From Mycobacterium gordonae (GTDB lineage Bacteria > Actinomycetota > Actinomycetes > Mycobacteriales > Mycobacteriaceae), in contig NZ_LQOY01000078.1 of assembly GCF_002101675.1 (NCBI RefSeq), positions 1 through 64,000 on the forward strand: DNA of 64,000 nucleotides, in the 5' to 3' direction. Position numbers and translations under genes: made by a program. The notes beneath the pieces are model-generated. The model did no database searches. It saw nothing but the letters and a program-made list of their open reading frames with translations, and was not told where the DNA came from. This document shows positions 31,802-39,596 of the stretch, piece by piece (position 1 is the first letter of the stretch; every line of letters begins with the position of its first letter).

Positions 31802-33115
31802 ATGGCAACGGATTTGCTGCGGCCCGCACCACTGGCGCTCGTCTCGGCGGCGCGCAGCTCGGTAGCCGACCTGTGGCGCCCCGTCGCCGCCGGCGGATAC
31901 CGCGATCTACGACGGCCCCGGCCCCATTCGGCGCCCGCGTCGGTACCGCGCACCACGTTCGACCCCACGCTGCTGCGCAATATCGCTGATCCGTATCCGG
32001 AGCTGCGGCGTCTTCGGGAGCACAGGGTGACGGTCAACGAGCGGCTCGGTGTGTGGATGCTCGGACGCTACGACGATGTGCACACCATCGTCCGGGACAG
32101 CACCGTCTTCACGTCGAGGGACGGCATCATGTTGCGCTCGTTCGTGGCCAACATGGTGATTTTCACCGACCCGCCCGACCACACCCGGCTGCGGCACATC
32201 GTCGCGCCGCTGTTCAGCAAGCGTGCGGTCCAGACGTGGCGCGACGACATCCGGGCGTTGGCCGAAGCGGCGGTGGCGGACCTGAGCAGCGGCGCGGTGG
32301 TCGACATGGTTCCGGCGCTGACCATACCGATGCCGATCAACGTGATCGCCCGGATTCTGGGAATCCCGCGGGAGCAGTGGCCGGCCTTCCGATCGGTGTC
32401 GGAACGGTTTGCGCAGATGTTCAGCCCCCGCTCGCTGCCGGAGGTCGTGCGGCTGATGGGATCGGCGATGCAGGCTTATCTGCGGCTGCGCAGCTTCGCT
32501 GACACCGAATTACGCTTGCGTGCAACGCATCCCGCCGACGATTTGTTGACCTGCCTGCAAGCGGCGAAGGCGGCCGGCGAGTTGACCGATCAAGAGGCCT
32601 TTCTCTACGTGCTGGTTCTGCTGGTCGCGGGGAACGAGACGACGACCAACCTGCTGGGTGTGCTGCTGGTTCAACTGGCGCAAGATCACGACCTGTTCGC
32701 AGAGCTGAAGGCCGACCGCAGCCTGCTGCCCGCGGCCGTCGAAGAGACAGCCCGGTGGGGCTCGCCGGTGCAATGGGTGACCCGGACCGCCACCACGGAC
32801 TACCGAGTCGACGACGTGGTGATTCCCAGGGGGGCAAGGACTTTGTTGTTCTACGCCGCAGCCAACCGGGATGCGGCCAAATTCGAGGATCCCGACCGCT
32901 TCGACATCCACCGCAATACCACTGGACATCTGGCGTTCGGACACGGCCTGCACTTCTGCCTCGGAGCTCACCTGGCCCGCCTCGAGGCGGCAGCGGCCAT
33001 CGATTGCCTGCTCGACGAAGTCGACGGCCTCGAACTCGCAGGGCCCGTGCGATGGAGCACCACGCCGTCGCTGCGCGGACCGATTTCGGTGCCGCTGCGC
33101 CTCAATCGGCGCTGA
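31802..33115 (+). CDS. Cytochrome P450
   Basis: A 437-residue soluble P450 monooxygenase. The I-helix oxygen-binding motif is LVAGNETTTNLL, the ExxR motif is in EETARW, and the heme-ligand cysteine is in FGHGLHFCLGAHLARLE. Bacterial class I P450s need a ferredoxin and reductase, which are not encoded nearby. The substrate and CYP family cannot be assigned by eye. ATG at 31802 was chosen; the frame is open further upstream, but that sequence is antisense to the AraC gene. It forms a divergent pair with the regulator. Confidence 0.9.
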   Translation: MATDLLRPAPLALVSAARSSVADLWRPVAAGGYRDLRRPRPHSAPASVPRTTFDPTLLRNIADPYPELRRLREHRVTVNERLGVWMLGRYDDVHTIVRDSTVFTSRDGIMLRSFVANMVIFTDPPDHTRLRHIVAPLFSKRAVQTWRDDIRALAEAAVADLSSGAVVDMVPALTIPMPINVIARILGIPREQWPAFRSVSERFAQMFSPRSLPEVVRLMGSAMQAYLRLRSFADTELRLRATHPADDLLTCLQAAKAAGELTDQEAFLYVLVLLVAGNETTTNLLGVLLVQLAQDHDLFAELKADRSLLPAAVEETARWGSPVQWVTRTATTDYRVDDVVIPRGARTLLFYAAANRDAAKFEDPDRFDIHRNTTGHLAFGHGLHFCLGAHLARLEAAAAIDCLLDEVDGLELAGPVRWSTTPSLRGPISVPLRLNRR

Positions 33116-33196
33116 GAACCGCGGAATCCCGGCGCGCGACGGCGGCTGCGGATTAGGCTTCACCTGGCGGGGAAGTCATTCTGAGGGGATTCGGCC

Positions 33197-34678
33197 ATGT
33201 CTTACTTGGTCACAACGCCAGATTGGGTCGCAGCGGCAGCCGGAGATCTGACGAGTATCGGCTCGGCGCTTCAGGAGGCCACGACGGCGGCCTCGGCGCC
33301 CACCACCGGCCTTGCGGCCGCCGCCGCGGACGAGGTGTCGGCCGGCGTCGCGCAATTGTTCGGCGGCCTCGGCGAGGAGTTTCAAGCCGTCAGCGCCCAG
33401 GTTTCCTCGTATCACGCCGAATTCGTGCGCCTGCTCAACGGTAGCGCGTCGGCGTACGTGGGGGCGGAAATCGCTTCTGCCGGACAGCTTCTCGCCGGTA
33501 CGGTTAGTGCGCCGACCGCTGCCACGACGGTGCCGGGCGGCGCATACGGGCAGCTCGTCACCAACACGGTCACCAACCTCCAAGCCCTCGGAAGTGCCTG
33601 GGCCGCAGACCCCTTCCCCTTCCTCCGCCAGTTCCTGGCCAACCAGGCGGGCTATGCACAGCAGATCGCAACTGCTATCGCAAACATCCCCGCCAATCTG
33701 CCGAATCTTCCGGCGGCGATCGAAGCTGCCATCCGGCAGGCCATGTCCTTCAACGCCGCGTACTACGTGCAGCAGTTCATCGCCACGCAAGCCGGTTTCG
33801 CCCAGACGTTTGTCACCTCGGCGGTCAACGGGATCACCGGGTTGGTGGCCGGGCTGCCGCAGTTCAGCTCCGAGCTCCAGGTGGCGTTCGGGGCGCTGCT
33901 GGCCGGCAATTACACCGGCGCGGTAGCCGACGTCGGACTGGCTTTTGAACATCTCCTGGTCACCGGATTCGACCCCGGACCCGTGACCATTACCGCTAAC
34001 ATTCCGATTGGCTTCACCGCCACGCTGAGCCCGAAGGTGCTCGGCCCGCTTGGTGACTTCTTCACCATCATGAACCTGCCCGGCCAGGAGGCGCAGTTCC
34101 TCACCAACCTGATGCCGCCATCCATTCCTCGGCAGATGGCTCAGAACTTTACCAACGTGCTCAACACGCTCACCTTGCCCAGCATTTCGGCGGAGCTAAA
34201 TCAACCGCTGACCGCGACGGGGACGCTCAGCGCATTCTTCGGCTTGCCGCTGGTGTTCACCTACGCGGCAGCCGGCGCTCCGTTCTCAGCCCTGGATGCG
34301 ATGGCGACCAGCTTGCAAACATTCGAGGGTGCCTTGGCGGCAGGCGATTTCCTGGGGGCGGCCGGCACCCTCATCGATGCCCCGGCCAACATACTCGACG
34401 GGTTCCTCAATGCGCACAACACCTTCGACAGCGTGATCCAGGTCCCGACGAATCTTCCGTTCGGCTTACCCCCGCAGAACGTGACGATCACGCTGCACCT
34501 GCCGGCAGACGGAATTCTCGTTCCGCCGCACCCCGTTACCGCGACAGTCGACCCGCATCTACCAGGCATCGTCAACCCGTTCGACGTCACCGTCTTCGGC
34601 ACGCCGTTCTCGGGACTGATTCCCCTGTTGGTGAACTACACGCCGCAGCAGCTCGCGCTGGCGATAAAGCCGGCGTAG
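33197..34678 (+). CDS. PE family protein, counterpart of PE_PGRS62 (Rv3812)
   Basis: A 493-residue PE protein. Residues 1-95 are the helical PE domain; the type VII secretion signal YxxxD/E is present as YVGAE (87-91). The defining Pro-Glu near the N-terminus is Pro-Asp here (TTPDW). The rest has no PGRS repeats but a unique domain with landmarks GGAYGQL, NPFDVTVFGTPF and a C-terminal QQLALAIKPA, which match my memory of Rv3812. Surface or secreted location is expected; function is unknown. ATG at 33197. It sits in the same relative order as in M. tuberculosis although its neighbours differ. Confidence 0.88.
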   Translation: MSYLVTTPDWVAAAAGDLTSIGSALQEATTAASAPTTGLAAAAADEVSAGVAQLFGGLGEEFQAVSAQVSSYHAEFVRLLNGSASAYVGAEIASAGQLLAGTVSAPTAATTVPGGAYGQLVTNTVTNLQALGSAWAADPFPFLRQFLANQAGYAQQIATAIANIPANLPNLPAAIEAAIRQAMSFNAAYYVQQFIATQAGFAQTFVTSAVNGITGLVAGLPQFSSELQVAFGALLAGNYTGAVADVGLAFEHLLVTGFDPGPVTITANIPIGFTATLSPKVLGPLGDFFTIMNLPGQEAQFLTNLMPPSIPRQMAQNFTNVLNTLTLPSISAELNQPLTATGTLSAFFGLPLVFTYAAAGAPFSALDAMATSLQTFEGALAAGDFLGAAGTLIDAPANILDGFLNAHNTFDSVIQVPTNLPFGLPPQNVTITLHLPADGILVPPHPVTATVDPHLPGIVNPFDVTVFGTPFSGLIPLLVNYTPQQLALAIKPA

Positions 34679-34692
34679 CGCGCGGACCCGCC

Positions 34693-35148
34693 TCAGAGAA
34701 TCGCGACCGACACCACAATCCCCAGCGCGAATTGCGCCGCTGCCACCATCAAAGCGTTGTAGCTGAATTCGTCGGAGGGGAACAACGCGTCCATGTCGAT
34801 ACCGATCACCACGGCTGCGATCCGCATCATCGCCACCTGCGAGGCGATACCGACCAAACCGAAGACCGCCGACGCCAGCAGTCCCTCCCGCAAGTTGCCC
34901 GACGACGAGTAAATCGCAATGACCACAATGAAAGCCATGCTGACCATTCCGGCCGCGGCCACCAGAATGGCGTTGGGCTTGCCCGCGTTGACCATCTTGC
35001 GCAGCGGCCCCGGCGTGGTCAGATCAATGGCGTAGAAGCCGATGATCATCAGCACCAGCCCGAGGATCGAGTAGAGCACGATGGCACCGGCGCCGCGCCC
35101 CAGCCAGCTCCAGTAGTCCGAATGCAGCGCAACAATCGTCGTCGTCAT
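34693..35148 (-). CDS. DUF350 membrane protein (YjfL-like)
   Basis: A 151-residue integral membrane protein with four predicted helices, two in each DUF350-like half: residues about 20-43 and 60-82, then 90-113 and 127-150. DUF350 proteins (E. coli YjfL) are commonly encoded beside glutathionylspermidine synthase-like ATP-grasp ligases. That is the arrangement here: it is the third gene of an operon, 31 bases after the ligase stop, with GGAG upstream of its ATG. Its biochemical role is unknown; a channel or membrane partner for the modified product is only a guess. Confidence 0.85.
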   Translation of the reverse strand: MTTTIVALHSDYWSWLGRGAGAIVLYSILGLVLMIIGFYAIDLTTPGPLRKMVNAGKPNAILVAAAGMVSMAFIVVIAIYSSSGNLREGLLASAVFGLVGIASQVAMMRIAAVVIGIDMDALFPSDEFSYNALMVAAAQFALGIVVSVAIL

Positions 35149-35179
35149 CGAAGATCAACTCCGTTCATATCGGGAAGGT

Positions 35180-36346
35180 TCATCTCAGTGGAATTCGGTG
35201 TGGAACGAATGCCGCGCCATCATCGGTGATGAGTCCGGCAGTCTCGCGGATGCCGAGCCCCGCAGCGGTATCCCCGACCACCCACGCGCCCAGGGCCGGT
35301 CGCATGTCGTCGAACTCGGGAAGCGGGTCCAACAGCTGGTAGACGAATCCCTCTTCGCCGTAGAAGCCGCCGGTGGCCGTCTCCATGCCGGCGCCAACGA
35401 CGGTGACGTTCGCGCCTTCACGTCCGAGCTTCGGCTTGCGCACATATTCGGTGAGTTCGTGCGGGTCGTCGAGGTAGGCGGGCAACAGGTTCGGGTGCCC
35501 CGGGTACATCTCCCACAGCACGGCCAGGATCGCCTTGTTGGACAGCAGCGTCTTCCACAGCGGTTCGATCCACATGGTCTGCGGCAGCGTCTGCACCACA
35601 TACTTACCGAACTGATCGTCGAGCACCCACTCCCACGGGTGCAGCTTGAAGATCGCCTGAATCGGGTCCTCTTCGAGATCGACGAATCGCTCCAGCGCGG
35701 AGTCCCAGCCGACGTCCTCGATCAACAGCCCGACCGTCTGAAAACCGGCCTCCGCCGCCGTCTCCTGTAGATAGGTGGTCGTGATCTGGTCCTCGCCGGT
35801 GGCCTCCACGCCGGACCACGCGAAGTGTAATTCGTTGCTGGGCAATAGATCCCGCACAATCTTCCAGCGGTCGACCAGTTGCTCGTGCAATGAGTTCCAT
35901 TGATCGTCTTCGGGGAACTTGTCTTTGAGCCAATACCATTGCAGGATCGCGGCTTCCAGCAACGTGGTGGGCGTATCGGCGTTGTACTCCAGCAGCACCG
36001 CGGGGCGCCGGCCGTCATAGCGGAGGTCGAAGCGGCCGTACACATGTGGATCCGAACGGCGCCACGATTCGGCGACGTGCGGCCAACTCCATTCCGGCAG
36101 GCCGAAATCGGCGTACCGCTCCATCAGGACCACCTGTTCGACGGCGTTCAGGCACATCGAGTGGAGCAGTTCGACGTCGGCTTCCAGCGCCAGGATCTCG
36201 TCCATCTCGAACTCGTAATAGACCGACTCGTCCCAATACGGCCGGTCGTCGCCACGGGCATCGCGCGCGGGTGTCCCGTAGACAAGCCCCTGCGATTCGA
36301 CGATCGACTGCCAGTTCGGCCGCGGCTGGGACCTGACGCGTTTCAC
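35180..36346 (-). CDS. Glutathionylspermidine synthase-like ATP-grasp amidoligase (YgiC/YjfC type)
   Basis: A 388-residue protein of the GSP_synth family: a pre-ATP-grasp and ATP-grasp ligase without the N-terminal amidase domain of E. coli Gss. Recognised regions are VLLEYNADTPTTLLEAA, PWEWVLDDQFG, KPKLGREGANV, and the C-terminal GAWVVGDTAAGLGIRE. Such enzymes are predicted to form amide bonds between a carboxylate and an amine such as a polyamine. The start GTG at 36346 overlaps the preceding TGA as GTGA, showing translational coupling to the YgiB-like gene. Acceptor and amine are unknown. It has no counterpart at this place in M. tuberculosis. Confidence 0.9.
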   Translation of the reverse strand: MKRVRSQPRPNWQSIVESQGLVYGTPARDARGDDRPYWDESVYYEFEMDEILALEADVELLHSMCLNAVEQVVLMERYADFGLPEWSWPHVAESWRRSDPHVYGRFDLRYDGRRPAVLLEYNADTPTTLLEAAILQWYWLKDKFPEDDQWNSLHEQLVDRWKIVRDLLPSNELHFAWSGVEATGEDQITTTYLQETAAEAGFQTVGLLIEDVGWDSALERFVDLEEDPIQAIFKLHPWEWVLDDQFGKYVVQTLPQTMWIEPLWKTLLSNKAILAVLWEMYPGHPNLLPAYLDDPHELTEYVRKPKLGREGANVTVVGAGMETATGGFYGEEGFVYQLLDPLPEFDDMRPALGAWVVGDTAAGLGIRETAGLITDDGAAFVPHRIPLR

Positions 36347-37059
36347 GAGCCGCCGCCGCCCTTGCCGCCGCTGCCCCCGATGCCGCCGCGCTGGATCGTG
36401 GTACCCGACTTCGTGGTGACGTTCGCCCCCTTCGGAATGCTCGTCGATCCCCCGATCGGCCGCTGCCCGACCGAACCCGAGCTGCCGTAGTAATAGCGGT
36501 AGGAGTGCCCGCCCCAGAAGAAGAAGCCGTTCATGCCCGGCGTGTGGCCGGTGCAGTAACTGTCCGGGACGATCACCGGCTGACCATTGGGGTCGTCCTG
36601 GACGCATTGCGCGGTCACATTGGCCGGCCTCAACAGCCAGTACCCCACGCCGGCCACCAGGCCGACGACTCCGACTGCGGCCGCCGATCCCATCAGGATC
36701 CGCTTCTGCTTCTGCCGCTTGGCCTCGGCTGCCTGCCGCGCCTCTTCGAGCTCGCGCTGCTTTTCTTCGTGCTTCTTGCGGGCGCGCAACTCGGCAGGCG
36801 TCGGCGGCCTGGGCTTGGTCGTGGCAGCGTCCTGGAACTGAATGCTGCCCAGGGGTTTGAGCTTGGGTGTGGTGTCCTTCGTGGGCTGACCGATCGGCGG
36901 GATCAGCCCCTCGGGCACTTTGTCCGGCGCCGGCGCATCCTTATCCGGCCGATTCGCACCGAACGAACTGCGGCGTGGGCGATCCGCAGCCGGCTCACTG
37001 CGCTCGGGCTTGGTCTCCTCGGTCCTACCGCCCTCGGGCGGATCTGATTCGGAATCCAC
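36343..37059 (-). CDS. Membrane protein with aromatic/Gly-rich extracytoplasmic tail, YgiB-like position
   Basis: A 238-residue protein. Residues 1-80 are hydrophilic and disordered-looking; 85-120 form a charged, probably coiled-coil helix rich in Glu/Lys/Arg; one transmembrane helix covers about 122-143. The outer part has two cysteines (QCVQDD, DSYCTG), an aromatic patch GGHSYRYYYGSSG and a Gly/Ser-rich tail ending GGKGGGGS. The aromatic patch and its place before a GSP_synth-like ligase recall E. coli YgiB/YjfM (DUF1190), but similarity is weak. It may be the substrate or partner of the ligase. GTG start with GGAGGCGA upstream; first gene of the operon. Confidence 0.75.
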   Translation of the reverse strand: MDSESDPPEGGRTEETKPERSEPAADRPRRSSFGANRPDKDAPAPDKVPEGLIPPIGQPTKDTTPKLKPLGSIQFQDAATTKPRPPTPAELRARKKHEEKQRELEEARQAAEAKRQKQKRILMGSAAAVGVVGLVAGVGYWLLRPANVTAQCVQDDPNGQPVIVPDSYCTGHTPGMNGFFFWGGHSYRYYYGSSGSVGQRPIGGSTSIPKGANVTTKSGTTIQRGGIGGSGGKGGGGS

Positions 37060-37141
37060 TAGGTCGCCTCCGGTCCCCTCTCACCGTGGCACGCTTTCCT
37101 CAACACGCGGGCAGTCTCCCACATCGCGGCGGCATCCGTGG

Positions 37142-37990
37142 CTAAGACCACCAGCGCTCCAGAACTTGTGCCACACCGTCCGCGCTGTTGGGTGCCGTCA
37201 CCTCGTCGGCCGCGGCCACCGCTTCGGGGTGCGCGTTGCCCATCGCCACCCCCAGCCCGGCCTGCAGCAGCATCGGGACGTCGTTGGGCATGTCGCCGAA
37301 GGCGACCACCTGCGACTCGGCGATGCCGAGCGGTTCGGCGACCTCGCGCAGACCGCTTGCTTTACTGATGCCCCTCGGCAGAATCTCCAGCAGGCCGTTG
37401 TTGGTCGAGTAGGTCACATCGCCCTCATCGCCGATATGCCCGGCCAGCGCGGCCGCCATGTCCGCACTGAGCGCTCCGGCCTTGCGGATCAGCAGCTTGA
37501 TCGCCGGCGCGCTCAGCAGGTCGTCGAAGGACACTTCGGTGTTGTCGGGGTTGAGCCATGCATGCTCGTAGCCCGGTGAGCTGATGAACTGCGGGGTCGC
37601 GGTGTCATGAGCGCGTTCGCCGATCCGCTCGACCGCCAGCCCGGCGCCCGGAATCACCTGCCGCGCGATGTCGGCCAACACCGCCAGGGTGTCGACCGAC
37701 AGCGTCTGCGCCGACAACACCTTGTCGTGTTCGGGGTCGTAGATGACGGCACCGTTCGCGCACACCGCCATCGGCGCGAACCCGAGGGCCTCGACCACCG
37801 GCCTGATCCAGCGCGGCGGACGGCCGGTGGCCAGCACGAAGTGCGCTCCCCCGGCGACGGCGGCATGCACTGCGGCACGTGTGCGCGGGCTGAGCGCTTC
37901 TTCGTCATTGAGCAGGGTGCCGTCGACGTCACACCCGATGAGCGCGGGTTGGTTCGTCGATGAGATTCGCGTCGAGGTCGGCTCAGGCAT
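37142..37990 (-). CDS. Cof-type HAD-IIB hydrolase (Rv3813c counterpart)
   Basis: A 282-residue HAD-superfamily phosphatase. Motif I is GCDVDGTLL (nucleophile and acid Asp), motif II LATGRPP, motif III the lysine in IKLLIRK or nearby, and motif IV VAFGDMPNDVPML. The type IIB cap lies between motifs II and III. Substrates of this family are sugar phosphates, flavin or PLP phosphates; none can be chosen here. It is followed by three acyltransferase genes upstream on the same strand and is likely in one unit with them, since only 23 bases separate it from the first. Confidence 0.9.
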   Translation of the reverse strand: MPEPTSTRISSTNQPALIGCDVDGTLLNDEEALSPRTRAAVHAAVAGGAHFVLATGRPPRWIRPVVEALGFAPMAVCANGAVIYDPEHDKVLSAQTLSVDTLAVLADIARQVIPGAGLAVERIGERAHDTATPQFISSPGYEHAWLNPDNTEVSFDDLLSAPAIKLLIRKAGALSADMAAALAGHIGDEGDVTYSTNNGLLEILPRGISKASGLREVAEPLGIAESQVVAFGDMPNDVPMLLQAGLGVAMGNAHPEAVAAADEVTAPNSADGVAQVLERWWS

Positions 37991-38013
37991 CGGAGCCCCG
38001 GGCCGAGGCGTAG

Positions 38014-38817
38014 TTACGGGCGGCTGGGGTTGTCAGTGGGTCCCGCCTTCTGTCGCTTCTTCGCGGCATCGTCGTAGAGCGCGCGCTTGCGGGCTCGTTC
38101 GGCGAGTTCGGCGATACGGAATTCTCTGGACTCGTCCGGAGTAGGCGCGCTCCCACCCAACCGGCGCGGCACCCAGGGCTCCCCCGGCGGGTGCGGATAG
38201 TTTTCCTGCGCCCAGTACAGCATCGCCTGCATCGCCTGGCGGAGAGTGGCGTTGAGCGCCTCGTGGTCGCTTCCCGGAGCCAACGGCGGCCCGATTGCCG
38301 CGGTGATGGGAATCTTGCTGCGCACCAGCTTCTTGGGATGGTCCTTCGGCCAGATCCGGTGTGCACCCCAGACGATCATCGGAATGATCGGCACCTGCGC
38401 CTCGACCGCCATCCGCGCGGCGCCGGTCTTGAACTCCCTGAGTTCGAAGCTCCGGCTGATCGTCGCCTCCGGATGCACGCCGATAAGCTCGCCCTCCCGC
38501 AGCCGCTGCACGGCGACCGCATAGGCGTCGGCACCCATGCTGCGGTCGACCGGGATCAGCTGGATGTGCTTGATCACGTAGTTGACCGCCTTCACCTCCT
38601 GCATCTCGGCCTTGATCATGAACCGCAACCGGCGCTTGCGTTCCTTGGCCGCAAGCGACGCGGGGATCCAGTCCACATAGCTGGTGTGATTGAGGGCGAC
38701 GATGCCGCCGCCTTGCGACGGAATGTTCTCCAGACCGTGGTACGTGATCTTGTTGCCGTTCAACGCCATAGCGGTCGGAACGAGATATTCCAGTATCCGG
38801 AAGACTGGCTCGGCCAT
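38014..38817 (-). CDS. 1-acyl-glycerol-3-phosphate acyltransferase family protein (Rv3814c counterpart)
   Basis: A 267-residue PlsC-type acyltransferase, third of three tandem paralogues in transcription order. The HX4D catalytic motif is NHTSYVDW; the substrate/phosphate-binding motif is HPEATISRS; a third block is VPIIPMIVWGAHRIWP. These enzymes usually acylate lysophospholipids or related acceptors at the membrane. The basic C-terminal tail (ARKRALYDDAAKKRQK) is specific to this copy. ATG at 38817, 20 bases after the previous gene. Confidence 0.9.
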   Translation of the reverse strand: MAEPVFRILEYLVPTAMALNGNKITYHGLENIPSQGGGIVALNHTSYVDWIPASLAAKERKRRLRFMIKAEMQEVKAVNYVIKHIQLIPVDRSMGADAYAVAVQRLREGELIGVHPEATISRSFELREFKTGAARMAVEAQVPIIPMIVWGAHRIWPKDHPKKLVRSKIPITAAIGPPLAPGSDHEALNATLRQAMQAMLYWAQENYPHPPGEPWVPRRLGGSAPTPDESREFRIAELAERARKRALYDDAAKKRQKAGPTDNPSRP

Positions 38818-38837
38818 CTTTTCGGTCTCCTTTTTCC

Positions 38838-39593
38838 CTACCGTGACTGACGCGGTGTCCGGCGTGCGACCCTTGCCGCCGTCTCCTCAGCGTCCATTCG
38901 CGCGGCCTCGTCCAACGTCGGCGCCCCGCCACCAAGCCGGTGTGGCACCCAGCGTTCGCCGGCTGGATGAGGATAGTGCTGCTGTACCTGACGCAGCAGC
39001 ACAGCCATCGATTCCCGCAATACCTCGTTGGTACGCGCGACGTCCTGGGCCGCCCGCACCGGTTCGCCCACCGCCACGGTGACCGGCACCTTCTTGTGCC
39101 CCAGTTGTCGGGGCAGCCCCTTGGTCCAGATTCGTTGGGCACCCCAGACGATCAGCGGGACGATCGGTACCTCGGCTTCGATGGCCATCCGCGCGGCGCC
39201 CGACTTGAAGTCCTTGAGCTCGAAGCTGCGGCTGATCGTGGCTTCCGGATAGACCGCGACCAGTTCGCCGTCGCGCAACGCCTGTACCGCCGAGGCATAG
39301 GCGTCCGCGCCGGAGCCGCGGTCCACCGGAATGGCACCGTTCTTCTTGATCAGGAAGTTGACGATTTTCACCCGCTGCATTTCGGCCTTGATCATGAACC
39401 GCAGCCGGCGGTGCCGACGGCGCAGGGCCAGACCCGCCGGCAGAAAATCGACGTAACTGGTGTGGTTGATGGCGATCACGGCGCCGCCCTGCGCGGGAAT
39501 GTTCTGCTCGCCCATGAAAGTGATCCGCGTCCCGGTGGCCCGAACCAGGAACTGGGCCACGATCTCGCAGGCGCGGTAAATGGGCTCCGCCAT
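38838..39593 (-). CDS. 1-acyl-glycerol-3-phosphate acyltransferase family protein (Rv3815c counterpart)
   Basis: A 251-residue PlsC-type acyltransferase, second of the three. HX4D is NHTSYVDF, followed by RLRFMIKAEM, the phosphate-binding YPEATISRS and VPIVPLIVWGAQRIW. It is closely similar to both neighbours over the catalytic core, showing tandem duplication. Length equals the M. tuberculosis protein as I recall it. ATG start only three bases after the preceding stop, so coupling is likely. Confidence 0.9.
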   Translation of the reverse strand: MAEPIYRACEIVAQFLVRATGTRITFMGEQNIPAQGGAVIAINHTSYVDFLPAGLALRRRHRRLRFMIKAEMQRVKIVNFLIKKNGAIPVDRGSGADAYASAVQALRDGELVAVYPEATISRSFELKDFKSGAARMAIEAEVPIVPLIVWGAQRIWTKGLPRQLGHKKVPVTVAVGEPVRAAQDVARTNEVLRESMAVLLRQVQQHYPHPAGERWVPHRLGGGAPTLDEAARMDAEETAARVARRTPRQSR

Positions 39594-39596
39594 CGG

